From positions 28,769,177 through 28,833,176 of the forward strand of contig OX457046.1 in the NCBI GenBank assembly GCA_949752735.1: 64,000 bases of DNA, written 5' to 3'. Shown in pieces: positions 21,654 to 33,649 of the stretch; the first letter of the stretch is position 1, and each line of letters begins with the position of its first letter. The notes under the pieces are model-generated. The model was not told the origin of the DNA. It saw nothing but the letters and a program-made list of their open reading frames with translations, and ran no database searches. This DNA is from Lumbricus terrestris. Taxonomy: Eukaryota; Annelida; Clitellata; Crassiclitellata; Lumbricidae. Both the position numbers and the translations under genes were made by a program.

Positions 21654-21825
21654 CAGTGCCTAAAGTGTGGGAAATTAAGTGCCTGGACGCTCCTTACCTT
21701 TCCAAAAGAAGTGCCTGGACGCCCCTTTCCAGGCTGTGCTGCCAAAAAGTGGCAGGACGGCGTTCCGATTTTAAAATAAGTGCATGGACGCCGTCCAAAA
21801 CCGTCCAGCCACACTTTAAGCCCTG
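21654..21825 (+). mobile_element. hAT-like miniature element (CTTAAAGTGTGG family), 172 bp
   Basis: Left end CAGTGCCTAAAGTGTGG; right end, reverse complemented, CAGGGCTTAAAGTGTGGCTG. Flanks AGCCCACC (21646-21653) and AGCCCACG (21826-21833). The internal AAGTGCCTGGACGC motif occurs twice. Confidence 0.85.
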
Positions 21826-22224
21826 AGCCCACGCAAGTTATTTTCTGCAATTCTCACACTATAGGTGATTTACATATATACGGAACTATATAAATCGCTG
21901 ATAGTCGTAATCGTTATAATCGTAATCTCCAACCTCCTTAGGCGCTACTCGAAAGCCAAGCGCGGGCGCCAACTTGTTCACTAGCGCTCCGTCTAGTCAA
22001 AAGGTTTGTCCGTAAGAGTAGTCCAAAGGTGATGCGGGTCGAGTTAACATAAGATCAGAGGGGCGGAACAGCTACTAAGTCGGGTGTCGTCTGGGTCGGG
22101 AATTTGAAGGTGGATGATCAGATGAGACAGGGTAATATTAATATTAGATAAGATGCTAAAGAAGCTGAGACGCAAGAAGAACTCAACGATATGTTCAATT
22201 TTTGCTTTCTGTAAAAGCAATCTG
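21826..22224. other. Intergenic, no supported gene
   Basis: Only a short TCGTAATCGTTATAATCGTA tract near 21905 stands out, related to the dispersed TTACGATTACGATTAC tails seen elsewhere. Confidence 0.4.
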
Positions 22225-22380
22225 TGTGTGTTGTGCGTGTGTGTGTGTGTGTGTGAGTGCGTGTGTGTGCGTGCGTGTACGTGTGCGTGTGTGTGTGTGG
22301 GTGTGGGTGCATGCGCTCTCGTGTGCGTAGGCGTGGGCGTGGGCGTGGACGTGGGCGTCGGCGTACGTGTGGAGATTGGT
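22225..22380. repeat. GT/GCGT-rich simple repeat
   Basis: Degenerate (GTGT), (GTGC) and (GGGCGT) tandem tracts. Confidence 0.9.
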
Positions 22381-22559
22381 AATTAACCCTGCAGTGGCGT
22401 GATGTTCCGTCGTCGGAAGTGCATGCGTACTTCTCCAGCAGGTGCATTGAGGTCATGAAACGACCATAATGCATGTGGCTATCCATGCATTCAGCTTCTC
22501 ACTGCAGAAACACACGCATGCACAGTTGCACACGGTGGTGTTCATTCGGCACTGTACGC

Positions 22560-23880
22560 CGGTTGAGAGTAGAATGGAGTCGGAATAGGAGGAGGAAGGG
22601 CTGGCGGAATATTAGGAGGAGTGGGAGGAGGAGATGAAGGAGAACGAGGGGGAGTAGGAGGTGGAATAGAAGGAGGTGGTAGAGAGGGAAGTAGGAAGTG
22701 GAGGTGAAGGTGATGGAGGATAGATAGACGGAAAAGTAGGAGGAGGAATAGGAGAAGAAGTAGGGAGATATGAAAGAGAAGGACTAGGAAGAGGAGGAGG
22801 TTGTGGTGGTGGAGGATGAAAAGATAAAGGAGGAGGGATAGTAGGTAGAGGAATAGGAGGAGGACCAGAAGGATTGGAGGAGGAGTAGGAGGAGAAGGAG
22901 GGAGATATGGAGGAGAGGAGGAAGAGGAGGAGGAATATATGAATAATGTGGAGGAGGAAGACATGAAGAAGAAGGCATAGTAGGAGGAGGAGGAGAGGAG
23001 GAGGAGAGGAGGAGGAGAAGAAGAAGAAGAGAAGGTAAAGGTAGAGAAGGATGAAGAGATAAAAAGAACGAATAGCAGGTAAAGGAATAGAAAGAGGAAA
23101 AGGAGGACGAGGACAAGCGGGAAGAGTATGGGGATGCGAGGAGGAGAAGGAGGAGGAGGAGGAGCGTGGAAAAGAATAAAGAACGAAAGAGAAAGAAGAT
23201 TAGGAAGATAACAGAAGATGGCGAGAGGATGAAGTCAGATTTCTAGTATCATAATCTCCGAATTTCTGAAGCGCCACTCGGAAAGGAGAATGCAGAGTTA
23301 AGAAAATGGGGAGGAAAAGGGGGAAGAGTAGGGGACGACGGAAACGAAGAAGAAGGGGCAGAATGAAGATTAAGAAGAAGATATTGAATAAGAAGAAGAA
23401 GGGGCAGAATGAAGATCAAGAAGAAGAAGAAGAAGAAGAAGAAGAAGAAGAAGAAGAAGAAGAAGAAGAAGAAGAAGAAGAAGAAGAAGAAGAAGAAGAA
23501 GAAGAAGAAGAAGAAGAAGAAGAAGAAGAAGAAGAAGAAGAAGAAGAAGAAGAAGAAGAAGAAGAAGAAGAAGAAGAAGAAGAAGAAGAAGAAGAAGAAG
23601 AAGAAGAAGAAGAAGAAGAAGAAGAAGAAGAAGAAGAAGAAGAAGAAGAAGAAGAAGAAGAAGAAGAAGAAGAAGAAGAAGAAGAAGAAGAAGAAGAAGA
23701 AGAAGAAGAAGAAGAAGAAGAAGAAGAAGAAGAAGAAGAAGAAGAAGAAGAAGAAGAAGAAGAAGAAGAAGAGAAGCAAAATGAAGATTAAAAGGAAGAT
23801 ATAGAATAAGAAAAAGAAGAAGTAGAATGAAGATTAAGAGGAAGATGTGTAAAAAAAAGAAGTAGAGGCGAAAAAGTTTA
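22560..23880. repeat. 1.3-kb polypurine strand with (GAA)n core
   Basis: The + strand is almost entirely A and G. 22560-23410 is degenerate GGAGGA/GAAGAA, and 23415-23772 is an essentially pure AAG array of about 118 triplets. Flanking segments around the array repeat GGGGCAGAATGAAGAT. The poly-Glu, poly-Lys and poly-Phe frames are artefacts. Confidence 0.95.
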
Positions 23881-24400
23881 GAAGATCCGATGTTGAGCAG
23901 TTAGTATATACTGGAGGAATTCCTGACCCTGTATACCACCACATTGACTGGAAAACACTTCTCCAGCCACTCGCGGCAGACGTCTCTTCCAGATAAACCG
24001 ATGAACAAACGGACCTAAATTTAGACCAGCATTTGGGCCTAAGTTTAGACCTCCAGCGGGATCTCCACTGCACCTATCCCTCCACACAGAGAAGCGGATG
24101 CTATTCCGGGTGCGTGCATGTGGTCGACCTGGAACTTGCATGCAGATGTAGTAGCTGCACACAAGTCTTGGTATCTTGCTATTCGAGTGTGCCCAATCAG
24201 AGAGCTGGAGAAAGGTAGCTCTATTATGTTATGTATACAGGCGTCTTGCTGCTGTGACGGTGTGAGCGTATTCTAGTGTAAGCACTCGATACACCCGCAG
24301 TTAGCAAATCTGTATCGGATGAAGGAGACGTCCAAAAATGAAATCATCTACCAATGCATCCATCCAACCATCTATGAACCCATGCAATTATGCAAAGATG
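23881..24400. other. Intergenic, no supported gene
   Basis: Mixed-composition DNA; a - strand frame at 23834-24162 has no recognised motif. Confidence 0.35.
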
Positions 24401-24664
24401 CATCAACCTATCCATCCATCCATCCATCTATCCATCCATTCATCCATCCATCCATCAATCCATCCATACATCCATTCATTCATCCATCCATCCGTCCATC
24501 CATTCATTAATGCACCATGCATCCATCTGGTCATCTGTCCATCCATCCATTCACCACCCAAAATCCATTCATCAATCGAAACATCCATCTACATATGAAT
24601 CCACACAATTATTATTATGTACCAATGCATCCATCCATCCATTCATCCATCCATTCATCCATGT
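24401..24664. repeat. (CATC)n degenerate microsatellite
   Basis: Interrupted CATCCATC tandem tract in several blocks. Frames over it are artefacts. Confidence 0.9.
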
Positions 24665-24746
24665 GGTTCAAAATTTCCAGCACCGATTCTAGTATCCTGA
24701 GACGCCAATGCACTGGCAATAATTCATTGATTCATTCACTCCGAGA

Positions 24747-24785
24747 ATTTATATAGCGCCTCTTCAAGAGTCGGACTCCCACTCC
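24747..24785 (-). mobile_element. LINE 3'-end fragment
   Basis: ATTTATATAGCGCCTCTTCA followed by AGAGTCGGACTCCC matches the 3' terminus of the LINE at 14923. Only the tail is present. Confidence 0.6.
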
Positions 24786-25296
24786 AAGTTTATCTCATTC
24801 AATGCTTTATGGCCCCAAAATCAAACAGATAAGAACCTCCACGTTCAAACCTGAGAATACCATTGATGGCTATAATTATCATTCATTAGCCTACTAGGCT
24901 ACCACCATGACTCATCGAAAGTTCAACGAGTTTTGCCTTGCCACGGACACTCTCCGTGACCTGTACAGTCATGTAGGCTTTGGTTTTACCAAGTCTGGAG
25001 GGGAGACCAGAATAGAGAACGGGAACTGCAGAAACGCTCCAGTTATGTGAACTCCATAGATAATGATAAGAGCCTCCATAGATAGTGATACGAACAGACA
25101 GACTTCCTTTGTGTAATACCAGCCTTAACTTAGTTCCTGTTACTGACCAATATTGCTTTATAACCACCATGCATATTACATCCTTAATGTTCAACGCCCA
25201 CTGCTTATACCAAGTCCCCCTCGCTCGTCTGTTCGACGCCCAAGGGCTTAGCTCCAGACTTAGGTATAAGTTGCATGCAGAAAACCGGAATTTCCG

Positions 25297-25341
<45 letters not shown>

Positions 25342-26231
25342 AACACACACGCACGCACGCGCGCACACACAGAGTTATAGCAATGGTAATGAATAGATCT
25401 GTTGTCATTTCCCCCATCATGTAGGACTACGCTCAGATGCATAATCCTATGTGCATAATTTATCATTAAGGCATTATTGTAAAAGCCTTGGTCTACAAAT
25501 AATTAATTATAACCTATCCTTGTAATATACACTTGACACATTGTAGGCATGCATAGGGCGGCCCATATAGGATTCTACACGCGGATATATTTTGGGTCAA
25601 TGTGTGTGCGTGCGTGTGTGTCTGTGTGTGTGCATGTTTCTGTGTGTGTCTGTGTGTGTACATGTACGCCTGTGTGAACTTACTGTAGATAATCTATTTA
25701 TGGAAACGTCCAAACATCCGCGTAAACGGGAAGTAGAGAGACCAGTCCTGTAGACATCGTGAAACCCCGTTTATTATTTGACCGTATCAACGACAAGAGC
25801 AGTGTTACTTTTTCATCACGTTCCTATTTCATGAATGATTCAGCTAATTCGTCAGTTTCGACTGCAGCGTATATCTTCCTATTTTATACTTCCTTATCGT
25901 CTTTATCACTTAGATCTAACTTAGACCTAACTACCTAAACACCTAGGCCTATAGGCGAGGACTAAACTGGTGAAAGGAGCTTACAATCAATGAGCCTTTG
26001 CAATCTGTGAGTGAAGTGCACGCATAATTATCTGGGTTTTCACAGGACGCATTTTACGTCTTGTATAATAGGCGCTGTGAAGATGACTTTTATTAGGAGT
26101 TTAAACAAGTGACGTCTTACATAACCATAACCATAACCATAAGTTTTATTGAATCCAGGTTACACCATAGACAACGAAAAACAAACACGGTAGAAAGAGA
26201 AGGCAAGAGCAGCAGCGGTATCAATATAACT
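24786..26231. other. Intergenic with CA/GT repeats
   Basis: No supported gene. (CA)n lies at about 25300-25370 and a GT-rich tract at about 25600-25670. At 26120-26140 a short (CCATAA)n run is present. The 24886-25368 - strand frame runs into the CA array and shows no domain. Confidence 0.5.
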
Positions 26232-26553
26232 GTGGGGTGGGGTGGTGTAGTGGTGGCGTTGTTGCCTTGAAGCCGGAAGGTTCGAGGTTCGAATTCACCT
26301 CAAGTCGCCGCGTAGAGAGACCTTATGCAAGTCCTTCACTCGTAATTGCTCAGCGCTTCAGCATGAAACTCCGATGCAGTGTCCGCCCTGCAGTCGGGAG
26401 CGCCTCTGAGTAAGGACCTTTGGCAAGTCCTTCACTCGTAATTGCTCAGCGCTTTGACGTGAAACTCCGATGCAGTGTCCGCCCTGCAGTCGGGAGCGCC
26501 TCTGAGTAGTGAGCTTGAAGTGGCGCTATAACAAGTGCGCATACAAACAAACT
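26232..26553 (+). mobile_element. tRNA-derived SINE with internal duplication
   Basis: Head GGGGTGGTGTAGTGGTGG and B box GGTTCGAGGTTCGAATTC are followed by two tandem copies of the 3' half. Each copy contains AAGTCCTTCACTCGTAATTG through GGGAGCGCCTCTGAGTA (about 26328-26411 and 26424-26510). It then ends in GGCGCTATAAC like the other copies. Confidence 0.9.
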
Positions 26554-27279
26554 ACGACCCCATGCTATACTGCTCTCTAGGCATACAGTTAATTCGTGTA
26601 AGCTCAAATTATTTTGATTGTGTACAAACTTCTGTATGATTCATAAGCGAACGCGTTTCCTTTTAGCTTTGCTTATGAATCACTGCTATGATTATGAATA
26701 CCAACAAATGTTGTTTATTTCGCATTTTAGGTGATGACTAACAGAAGACACTAAGTCTTCATGTCACTTTCGCCATTCATTCAATACGTGATTCATTTCA
26801 AAATGCTTGTGAATGTGATGAGCAAATAGTCTTGTCATGTTGATCATTTTGAGAATCTCTCAATTCTCGTATATTGTGTAGAAAGCGCTGTTAGGATGGC
26901 GGCAGAGTACCATCCCTATGGCTTGTCTCCCGCCATTTAAAAGATGATTGGTGTCACCCTCCTCCTTTATCCAGGTTTGGGACTGGCACTAGCAGAGTAC
27001 AACCAGTGGCGGAGTAGTTAGCAGAGGTAGCGATTCCAAGACAATTTTTAAAACCAGGTCACAGCCAGAGCACATCCTACAAGTAATGAGTGCAGAGGTG
27101 TGGGGGTAACTCGTGCTCAAAACAAATATTCCGCAGGGCCAAACATTCAGGCAACCTTGTGACAGGGCAACGACCAGAGCAAAGGCTTCTTTAGGCATTT
27201 GCCCTGGCTTAACCCGCTGTAGAGCCGTCACTGATAGAGTGAATGCGAGCTGACAGGCACACAATACACTACGTAGAAT
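26554..27279. other. Intergenic with an RTE-like tail block
   Basis: 26940-27010 contains, on the - strand, CCAGTCCCAAACCTGGATAA and AGGAGGAGGGTGACACC, a copy of the dispersed repeat at 10345. The rest is without features. Confidence 0.5.
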
Positions 27280-27465
27280 CTGGGCTTAGAGTGTGGCTGG
27301 ACGGTCATGGACGGCGTCCATGCACTTATTTTAAAATCTGAATGCCGTCCTGCCACTTATTTGCGAACACAGTCTGAAAGGCAAGGGCGTCCAGGCACTT
27401 CTTTTTTATAGGTAAGGGGCGTCCAGACATCTTATTTTTACTTATTTTCCACACTTTAAGCACTA
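27280..27465 (-). mobile_element. hAT-like miniature element (CTTAAAGTGTGG family), 186 bp
   Basis: Ends CTGGGCTTAGAGTGTGGCTG and CCACACTTTAAGCACTA. Perfect 8-bp duplication CGTAGAAT at 27272-27279 and 27466-27473. Reverse orientation relative to 21654-21825. Confidence 0.9.
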
Positions 27466-27664
27466 CGTAGAATATTCGAAGTAAAGTGTTATCAGGCGCA
27501 CTGAGTCTATACTCTAGACAAACAACGAGATTGAGGACATAACACAACTTGGATTATAATTATTAGCCTAGTCAATAGGGAGCAACGAACTTGAGCAAAT
27601 AACAGAGGACAGTGGATAATCATTTATCTGTACACAGCGCCGCCAAATGGTTGACGTCAGAAGC

Positions 27665-27845
27665 CGCTGATGATGACAACAACGACGATGATGACGACGA
27701 CGACTATGCTGCTGCCGCTGATGATGATGATGACGATGGTGGTGGTGACGATGATGATGGTGGTGGTGGTGGTGGTGTTGATGATGATGATGATGACAAC
27801 GACGACGATGATGATGATGATGACGATGGTCATGTATGATGATGC
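27665..27845. repeat. (GAT/GAC)n trinucleotide repeat
   Basis: Degenerate GATGAC/GGTGGT triplets; the Asp-rich frames are artefacts. Confidence 0.9.
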
Positions 27846-27887
27846 ACGCTAAACATCCTTGTTACGTCTGATGTATTTACCTTTGTA

Positions 27888-28100
27888 TCTGTGTGCGTGT
27901 TTGTGTGTGCGTGCGAGTGCGTGCATGTGTGTGCTTGTCTCTCGTCTCTGATTACCGTTGGCATTCTATATTTTAGTATCGTGTATCTTTAACGACATGT
28001 ACGCATGTGTGTGTGTGTGTGCGTGCCTGTGTGTGTGTATGCCTCTGTGTGTGTATGCCCCTGTATGTGTGTCTCTGTTTGTGTGCGTGTGTGTGTAATA
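27888..28100. repeat. GT-rich degenerate repeat
   Basis: Interrupted (GT)n with TGTGCGTG and TGTATGCC variants. Confidence 0.85.
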
Positions 28101-28512
28101 CATTCACCCCTTTCGATTACTATCCGTCGCCCAGCTGAATGCTAAGAGCTGTTCAGCCCTTCGTCTTTGTCCCTGAACTGAGCGACGTTGGAGCAAAGGC
28201 TGCAAAGCTCGAGGACGAGATCAGTTCTTGTCCTACATTAACAGCTCGGCCGCACGCAAGCAGCACGGCCGACTACAAGGGCAGCTACACACCCGCCTGC
28301 TAGACTGACAGGCAGACAGATATGTACACAGGCAGACAGGCTTTATATCATTAGAGTAGTCTGAAAGTCGCGGCCATTGACCATCTCAAGGCTCTTTCGA
28401 TCTTGAAACAAAGCCGTGAATAATTCTAGCGATCGTATCTGCCGCACGAAAGCCTTGACTCTTTCAGTTAACAAGGTCCTACATGACATTGTAGTTGCTG
28501 CCTATTAATGGC
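28101..28512. other. Intergenic, no supported gene
   Basis: No recognisable feature; a short CAGGCAGACAG tract lies near 28307-28340. Confidence 0.4.
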
Positions 28513-28655
28513 CAAATCAATCAATCAATAAATCAATCAGTCAGTCAGTCAATCAGTCAGTCAGTCAGTCAGTCAGTCAATCAATCAATCAGTCAGTCAG
28601 TCAGTCAATCAATCAATCAATCAATCAATCAGTCAGTCAGTCAGTCAGTCAATCA
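28513..28655. repeat. (TCAG/TCAA)n microsatellite
   Basis: Tandem TCAG and TCAA tetramers in alternating blocks. Confidence 0.9.
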
Positions 28656-28704
28656 TAAAATATGGGACTTCTTAACCGACTCTGCCTTTGTGTCGTGGTG
28701 AGCT

Positions 28705-28744
<40 letters not shown>

Positions 28745-28747
28745 ATC

Positions 28748-28806
<59 letters not shown>
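28705..28806. repeat. (GT)n microsatellite
   Basis: About 100 bases of GT with one interruption (ACTTATCTTT). Confidence 0.95.
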
Positions 28807-28809
<3 letters not shown>

Positions 28810-28864
28810 CTTGCGCGCGAGAGTGTAACAGGTGCGCTGTGGCTTCCCTTTCACTGCCCGTATC

Positions 28865-29250
28865 CTGCTAGTGCAAGTCCAAAGAATGGATAAAGGAGGC
28901 GGGCTACGTTAATCATCATCTTTGTCATGACACGACGCGACTCAGAGTCGTGAAGTCCCCTCGTCCCCCTCCTCCTCCGCCCTCAAATTTCTTGTCTCCG
29001 GCAATCTCCTGCTTGGGCATTCTATTTTGAGTAGCCTCTGTTTTACGACGATGTCACGACGAATAACATTATCATCGCCCCCTCCCCTTTGTTCAATCTA
29101 GGGAAGGGCGCCACCCGATATCGGAGTCCTTTGTATATTTGGCCATTATAGCTAAAATGCTACTGTTCTTTCTTTGACAGTGCCGCCCCGAGCCTGGATA
29201 AAGGAGGAGGGAGGCACTTATCATCGTTGAAATGGCAGTGTCGACAAGCA
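28865..29250 (+). repeat. Two copies of RTE-like tail repeat
   Basis: A degraded copy at about 28870-28930 (GGATAAAGGAGGCGGGC) and a better one at about 29178-29250 (AGCCTGGATAAAGGAGGAGG, then GAAATGGCAGTGTCGACAAG). Confidence 0.45.
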
Positions 29251-29547
29251 GCAATAGGCCACAAATGATATCCACAAAAAAGGTAGACCTAGCAAATAAT
29301 GTGCGTATTCACTGTATGGTCATTGTGTTCATGGTCTTACCATGGTGAGAATTGCTGGGGTTTGGAGTTTTCCTATAGTAAAGTAAGTTTTTCACACCAC
29401 AATACCAAGTGGGTCACAATCCAACCCTCTTCTCAGTTATTTTTCCACAATTCTCCTCACACTGGGTTTTACAGACTCTGACCTACAGGCGGCTACACCA
29501 TACGGTTTCAATTCCATATGGGGTCAGCCCAGATCAATCCACACAGT

Positions 29548-29777
<230 letters not shown>

Positions 29778-29780
<3 letters not shown>

Positions 29781-32220
29781 CCTTGGGGTGCAACCCACCA
29801 GAGCGCAATCTAAGGCCAACGAATGGCCGATGCATCCCACACGCCTGATCCGCTAGAGAGCGCCACATGATCCGTTGGGTCCGTACGTTACTATATTAAC
29901 CTTGTTGCCGTCTGTCTGGTTGTTGGCCCATATTTTCCGAGTACAAGGTTGATGGCATTTCGAAGTCCATTGCGTCATCCGGGCTTCTGCCTAAGCTGTC
30001 GTTGGCCTAGATACGTCTCATGCCGTCGCGCTGCATCATGGGAGATTGTCTTTTTCGTTGGTTAATAGTTATGTGGAAAGATAGCGTTACGCGGGACGTA
30101 GTTCGCGTTTAGAAATATCTGAAGTGCGTTCGAGAATAGGGGGATGGTGGGGGAACCTGATTATAATATTGACGTCTTCCTGGACGTGTTTTGCTGTCTG
30201 AGTGGATTGGTGGGACCGTGGGATTCAGTATAAGCCCAGAAGAAATCCATTCGCAAATCGTAAACAAATGCAGGCTAATTGTACACGATTTATATATAGG
30301 TCTAGCTCTAGGCCGCATAAATTTGTCTTCCAACTAAATATTACATACATGCATATGCCTACATATATACATGCATTGTATACATTCATGCATGCATACA
30401 CACACATGCATGATATACATTCATGCATGCTTACAATTATTGAAGCATCCCCATTTAGGCCTAGGGTCCAACGATAGGGCCTATACATAGGCCATGTTCA
30501 ACTGATCAGCGCCATATAGGCCCTAGTAGTCACCCACGAATGTCGACAGAACTGATGCATATTTCAATGCCTTTATACATTCTCGATTACCATTCATAAT
30601 GATATTCCTATCAGGCTATCACTAACTCTGCAATAATAACTAATCTAAAAATAATTGCAAATAACAATTATTCTAAAACCACGGGTCTTTTTCAATTAAA
30701 CCTACAATAATTAGACATTTATGTGACACGAACCAAAATGGTGATAATTATAATCGAATTAGTATGACGCCATTTTAAGAAGCCGTCATAAGCACGGGGC
30801 GTAAACGTCACAAGTTCAACGACAGTATGCGTCATTTAGGCTAGACACAGGGCCTGACTTTGTTTCGTGACCCCAGTGAATGTTTATTCGGCGTGTCTCG
30901 TTAATACAAACGTTCGTGCACACGCCTTTTATCGGAAGTCCGCACAAAACCATTCACGGTTACCAAGGCCTCTAGTCTAACCGGTTAGCTGCGTAAGCCA
31001 CAGGGCGGTGGGGCACCAGCGTGCCACGCTCGTAAACGTCATACTCGTGCTCAACAACAGCATAGCCTATTTATGGCAAGAGCCATCCCACGCATGCGCA
31101 CGACGGCTTACAGCGTGGCATGCCTGGCCACGCTGCGCTTAGTGACTGGCTATAGCAACAATCAACATTCCTCCGCCCCACGCCAACATATGAGGCGAGC
31201 TTCAGCGTGATTAAGTTGACCTATGTTGGTGTTGTTCGCAGATCAAATTCCACGCATTACGCATTCAGTCCTTGGCCGATTCACTTGCTAGTCAATATGG
31301 CTAATCATCGAATCGTCATAATTGTCGCAAGATCACAGGATCTGTGTGTGCATATGAGTGTGTGTATGAGTGAGGGAGTGCGTGTGTGTGCTGAGTGAGT
31401 GTCATCCTCAAAAGTTGCATCACCAATGTTGCCTGTCGCCGCAACCTTGAGTAATGCGAATCTTACTAATTAATCCAATTAATCATCTGCGTCTTACTCA
31501 ATCCTAACGTGGCTTCGGTACAATTCTTTGTAATGCTTTAATCCTTCCCTTCACGACTCATTCGCACCGAGACTTTTTCATTTATTGCGAAACCTGGTGG
31601 GCAGCAATAACTCCCCTCCCACACGAGAAACGCCCCAAATTCTTCTATCCTGCACTCAGAGGGGTCTTCCTACCGCAAATCCCCAAAGCACATTCAGTCC
31701 ACCCTCAAGGACCTCTGCCTCTCAGACTCTCAGTCCAATGTTAAGCTTTCCTCTCGATTCACTGGGGGCAAAGAAGCCGTCGTGCACATGGTTCAAGGAA
31801 CTTTCCGTTTATTAGCAGCGGTTCAACCTAAACATATACTCTGGTTGTTCTGGCGAAAGAGAGCTGGTTCATTTCCCAATCGATTCACTGCCGCGTAGAA
31901 CCTAATTAATATTTCACGCGACAACGGTTGTGTTTTTCTCCTATCTGAGCCAACGACCGGTATTTCCAGCTTCGAGGTCGGCCGACCGCTGCGTAAATAC
32001 TCGAAGCATTCTCGGTATTTTCCGTCGACGCCATTAAGGTCGTAATCAATAAACACGCCCGGGTAAATTATGCTGTAGGCCGCAGCCGCGCTAAGCCAGG
32101 CTCGGGCGGCGTGCGGCACAAGAGGCCGTTCGTCTAGGGCCGCTCGCTGTTCGGCGGCAGCGGCTCCCTAGCCGTTGCCTAGGTATGGCCTGCGGAGTAT
32201 ATCGGGGTCAATGGACCGCC
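29778..32220. other. Intergenic upstream of the IER-like gene
   Basis: No supported gene. 30340-30440 has degenerate CATACATGCATG repeats. From about 31800 the DNA becomes CpG-rich. A - strand frame at 31823-32119 (98 residues) has no recognised domain. Confidence 0.5.
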
Positions 32221-32590
32221 ATTGGCCAATCGATACCAGGTAAGGATCAACAAGGACCTTTCATAACAAGCGGCTGAGTCACGGCTCTCCGGTATTAAAC
32301 CGATTGTGAGTAAGACGCCGCGAGACATTGGACGAGCCTAACTAGGTCAAAATCTTGCGTCCAATCGTCTGCGCCGTGGTCTTTTCGCAGCCAATCGGAG
32401 CGCGAAGAACTAAGTCAGTCGGTGCTGACGTCCGCTTCCTGATATACTGACGCCCTGGTAAGCAAAGAAAACGATGACTGAAGCGCTGGGGAGCGGGGGT
32501 GCGTTTTTCGACGCACACGTCTACGTCAGCACGAAGTTCACACAGCGAGGTCCGCTATATAAAAGGCCGCGCAGCGAGATCCAGTAACTC
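32221..32590 (+). promoter_or_regulatory. Promoter of the IER2/IER5-like gene
   Basis: A TATA box TATAAAA lies at 32558-32564, about 80 bases before the ATG. Upstream are a CRE-like TACGTCA (32522-32528), a second CRE-like TGACGTCC (32426-32433), an AP-1 site TGAGTCA (32275-32281), and CCAAT or inverted CCAAT boxes at 32221-32230, 32361 and 32391. This CRE/AP-1/TATA layout fits a stimulus-induced immediate-early gene. I saw no canonical serum-response CArG box. The sites are read from sequence; their use is inference. Confidence 0.7.
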
Positions 32591-32644
32591 TTTGTTGTTA
32601 CTAACATATCGCCGCCGCACAACGAAACCGATCCACACAACAAG

Positions 32645-33649
32645 ATGGCGTCCGAAGCGCAGCGTATCATGAACGTGTCGCTTACGAAGATCGTGTCGTC
32701 GAGAAGCCGACGAGGTGGAGTTAGCCTTCACCGAAACCTACTCGTCGCTTCCGTACTTTTCAAAGCGAGGGACGTCTACGCGGCCGAGATGGCCGGTCTC
32801 GTTGTTATTCGCAACGGATGCGTGTACGAACCGTCGGCTCTCAACAACTGTGACGATGACCTATCTAAAGCGGAAACTCAGGAACTATCAAACGAAAACC
32901 TCGCTGCCGATGAAACACCCGAAATCGCCGCCAACGACGAAAACTTTTCCACGGACGAAAGTCTTATTCGAGACGAACAAATCATGGAAACCGTCAACGC
33001 TATCGTCTGTCCCTCATCCGTCCCTGACTCAACGCAAGAACAATCGGTAAAGCTCGACTCGGCCGGTGACACGTCATCCCACAACAAATCAGACTCTGAA
33101 CTTGAAAGTTGTAAGGAGAACATTGAACCATCCAACTCGAATCAAAGCAGCGTTGACATCGTCGGTAAAGTCGTAAAACCCAAGCGTTCCCGAAAGCAGG
33201 CAAGCACCACGAAGCAGTCCTTGAAACGCAAGTACACGGAGGTCGAGGAGGCAGTATTAAGCATCACGGAAATCGAAGTTCCGAAAAAGTTGTCGCGAGT
33301 CGAGGAAAGCGATGGCGACTGCGGTGGGAAAATGGACTTGACCTGCAGCGAACTGTCCTCCAGTTTCCCCGAATGGCACTCCGATCGTCTCTCTGCAAAT
33401 CATCGAGAGGAAAACCACGTCAACAACAGCAACACAGCCACCGCTTCTCAGGATTACAAATCGTGCATGGACATATCCGAAGATGCCTATTCATCTTGCT
33501 CGAGTGATGACGATCAGTCAACTTACAGCGAACTCACCACGTACCACCAATCCTCGTTTCACAGCTTCAGCACCGACTACTGTACCTCTTCGTCTTCATC
33601 AGATGCTATCACATTTTCCCTCTCCCATCCCATGCTCGTCAGCGTATGA
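32645..33649 (+). CDS. IER2/IER5-like: IER2/IER5-like immediate early response protein
   Basis: Intronless 334-residue protein. The first 46 residues match the defining N-terminal domain of IER2, IER5 and IER5L: EAQRIM (4-9), SLTKI (12-16), then SR-x-x-RGG-x-x-LHRNLLV (19-34) and AR-x-VY (41-45). In vertebrates these are small nuclear proteins induced within minutes by growth factors or stress; IER5 works with PP2A and HSF1. Basic clusters KPKRSRK (178-184) and LKRK (193-196) are likely nuclear localisation signals. VPKKLSR (212-218) resembles the KK-x-R patch of IER2/IER5. The rest is Ser/Asp/Glu-rich and probably disordered. The short C-terminal motif of the vertebrate proteins (VVAF-type) is not seen. 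The ATG at 32645 has a good context (AACAAGATGG) and is the first in the likely transcript. The single-exon layout is also typical. Whether it is closer to IER2 or IER5 cannot be settled here. Confidence 0.88.
   Translation: MASEAQRIMNVSLTKIVSSRSRRGGVSLHRNLLVASVLFKARDVYAAEMAGLVVIRNGCVYEPSALNNCDDDLSKAETQELSNENLAADETPEIAANDENFSTDESLIRDEQIMETVNAIVCPSSVPDSTQEQSVKLDSAGDTSSHNKSDSELESCKENIEPSNSNQSSVDIVGKVVKPKRSRKQASTTKQSLKRKYTEVEEAVLSITEIEVPKKLSRVEESDGDCGGKMDLTCSELSSSFPEWHSDRLSANHREENHVNNSNTATASQDYKSCMDISEDAYSSCSSDDDQSTYSELTTYHQSSFHSFSTDYCTSSSSSDAITFSLSHPMLVSV

Noticed and set aside
23306..23804. Poly-Glu, poly-Lys and poly-Phe open frames
   Set aside because: Direct translations of the GAA/TTC array in different phases; no start context or flanking coding sequence.
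31823..32119. 98-residue - strand frame upstream of the IER-like gene (bidirectional gene?)
   Set aside because: No recognisable domain, no promoter or splice signals that I could support.
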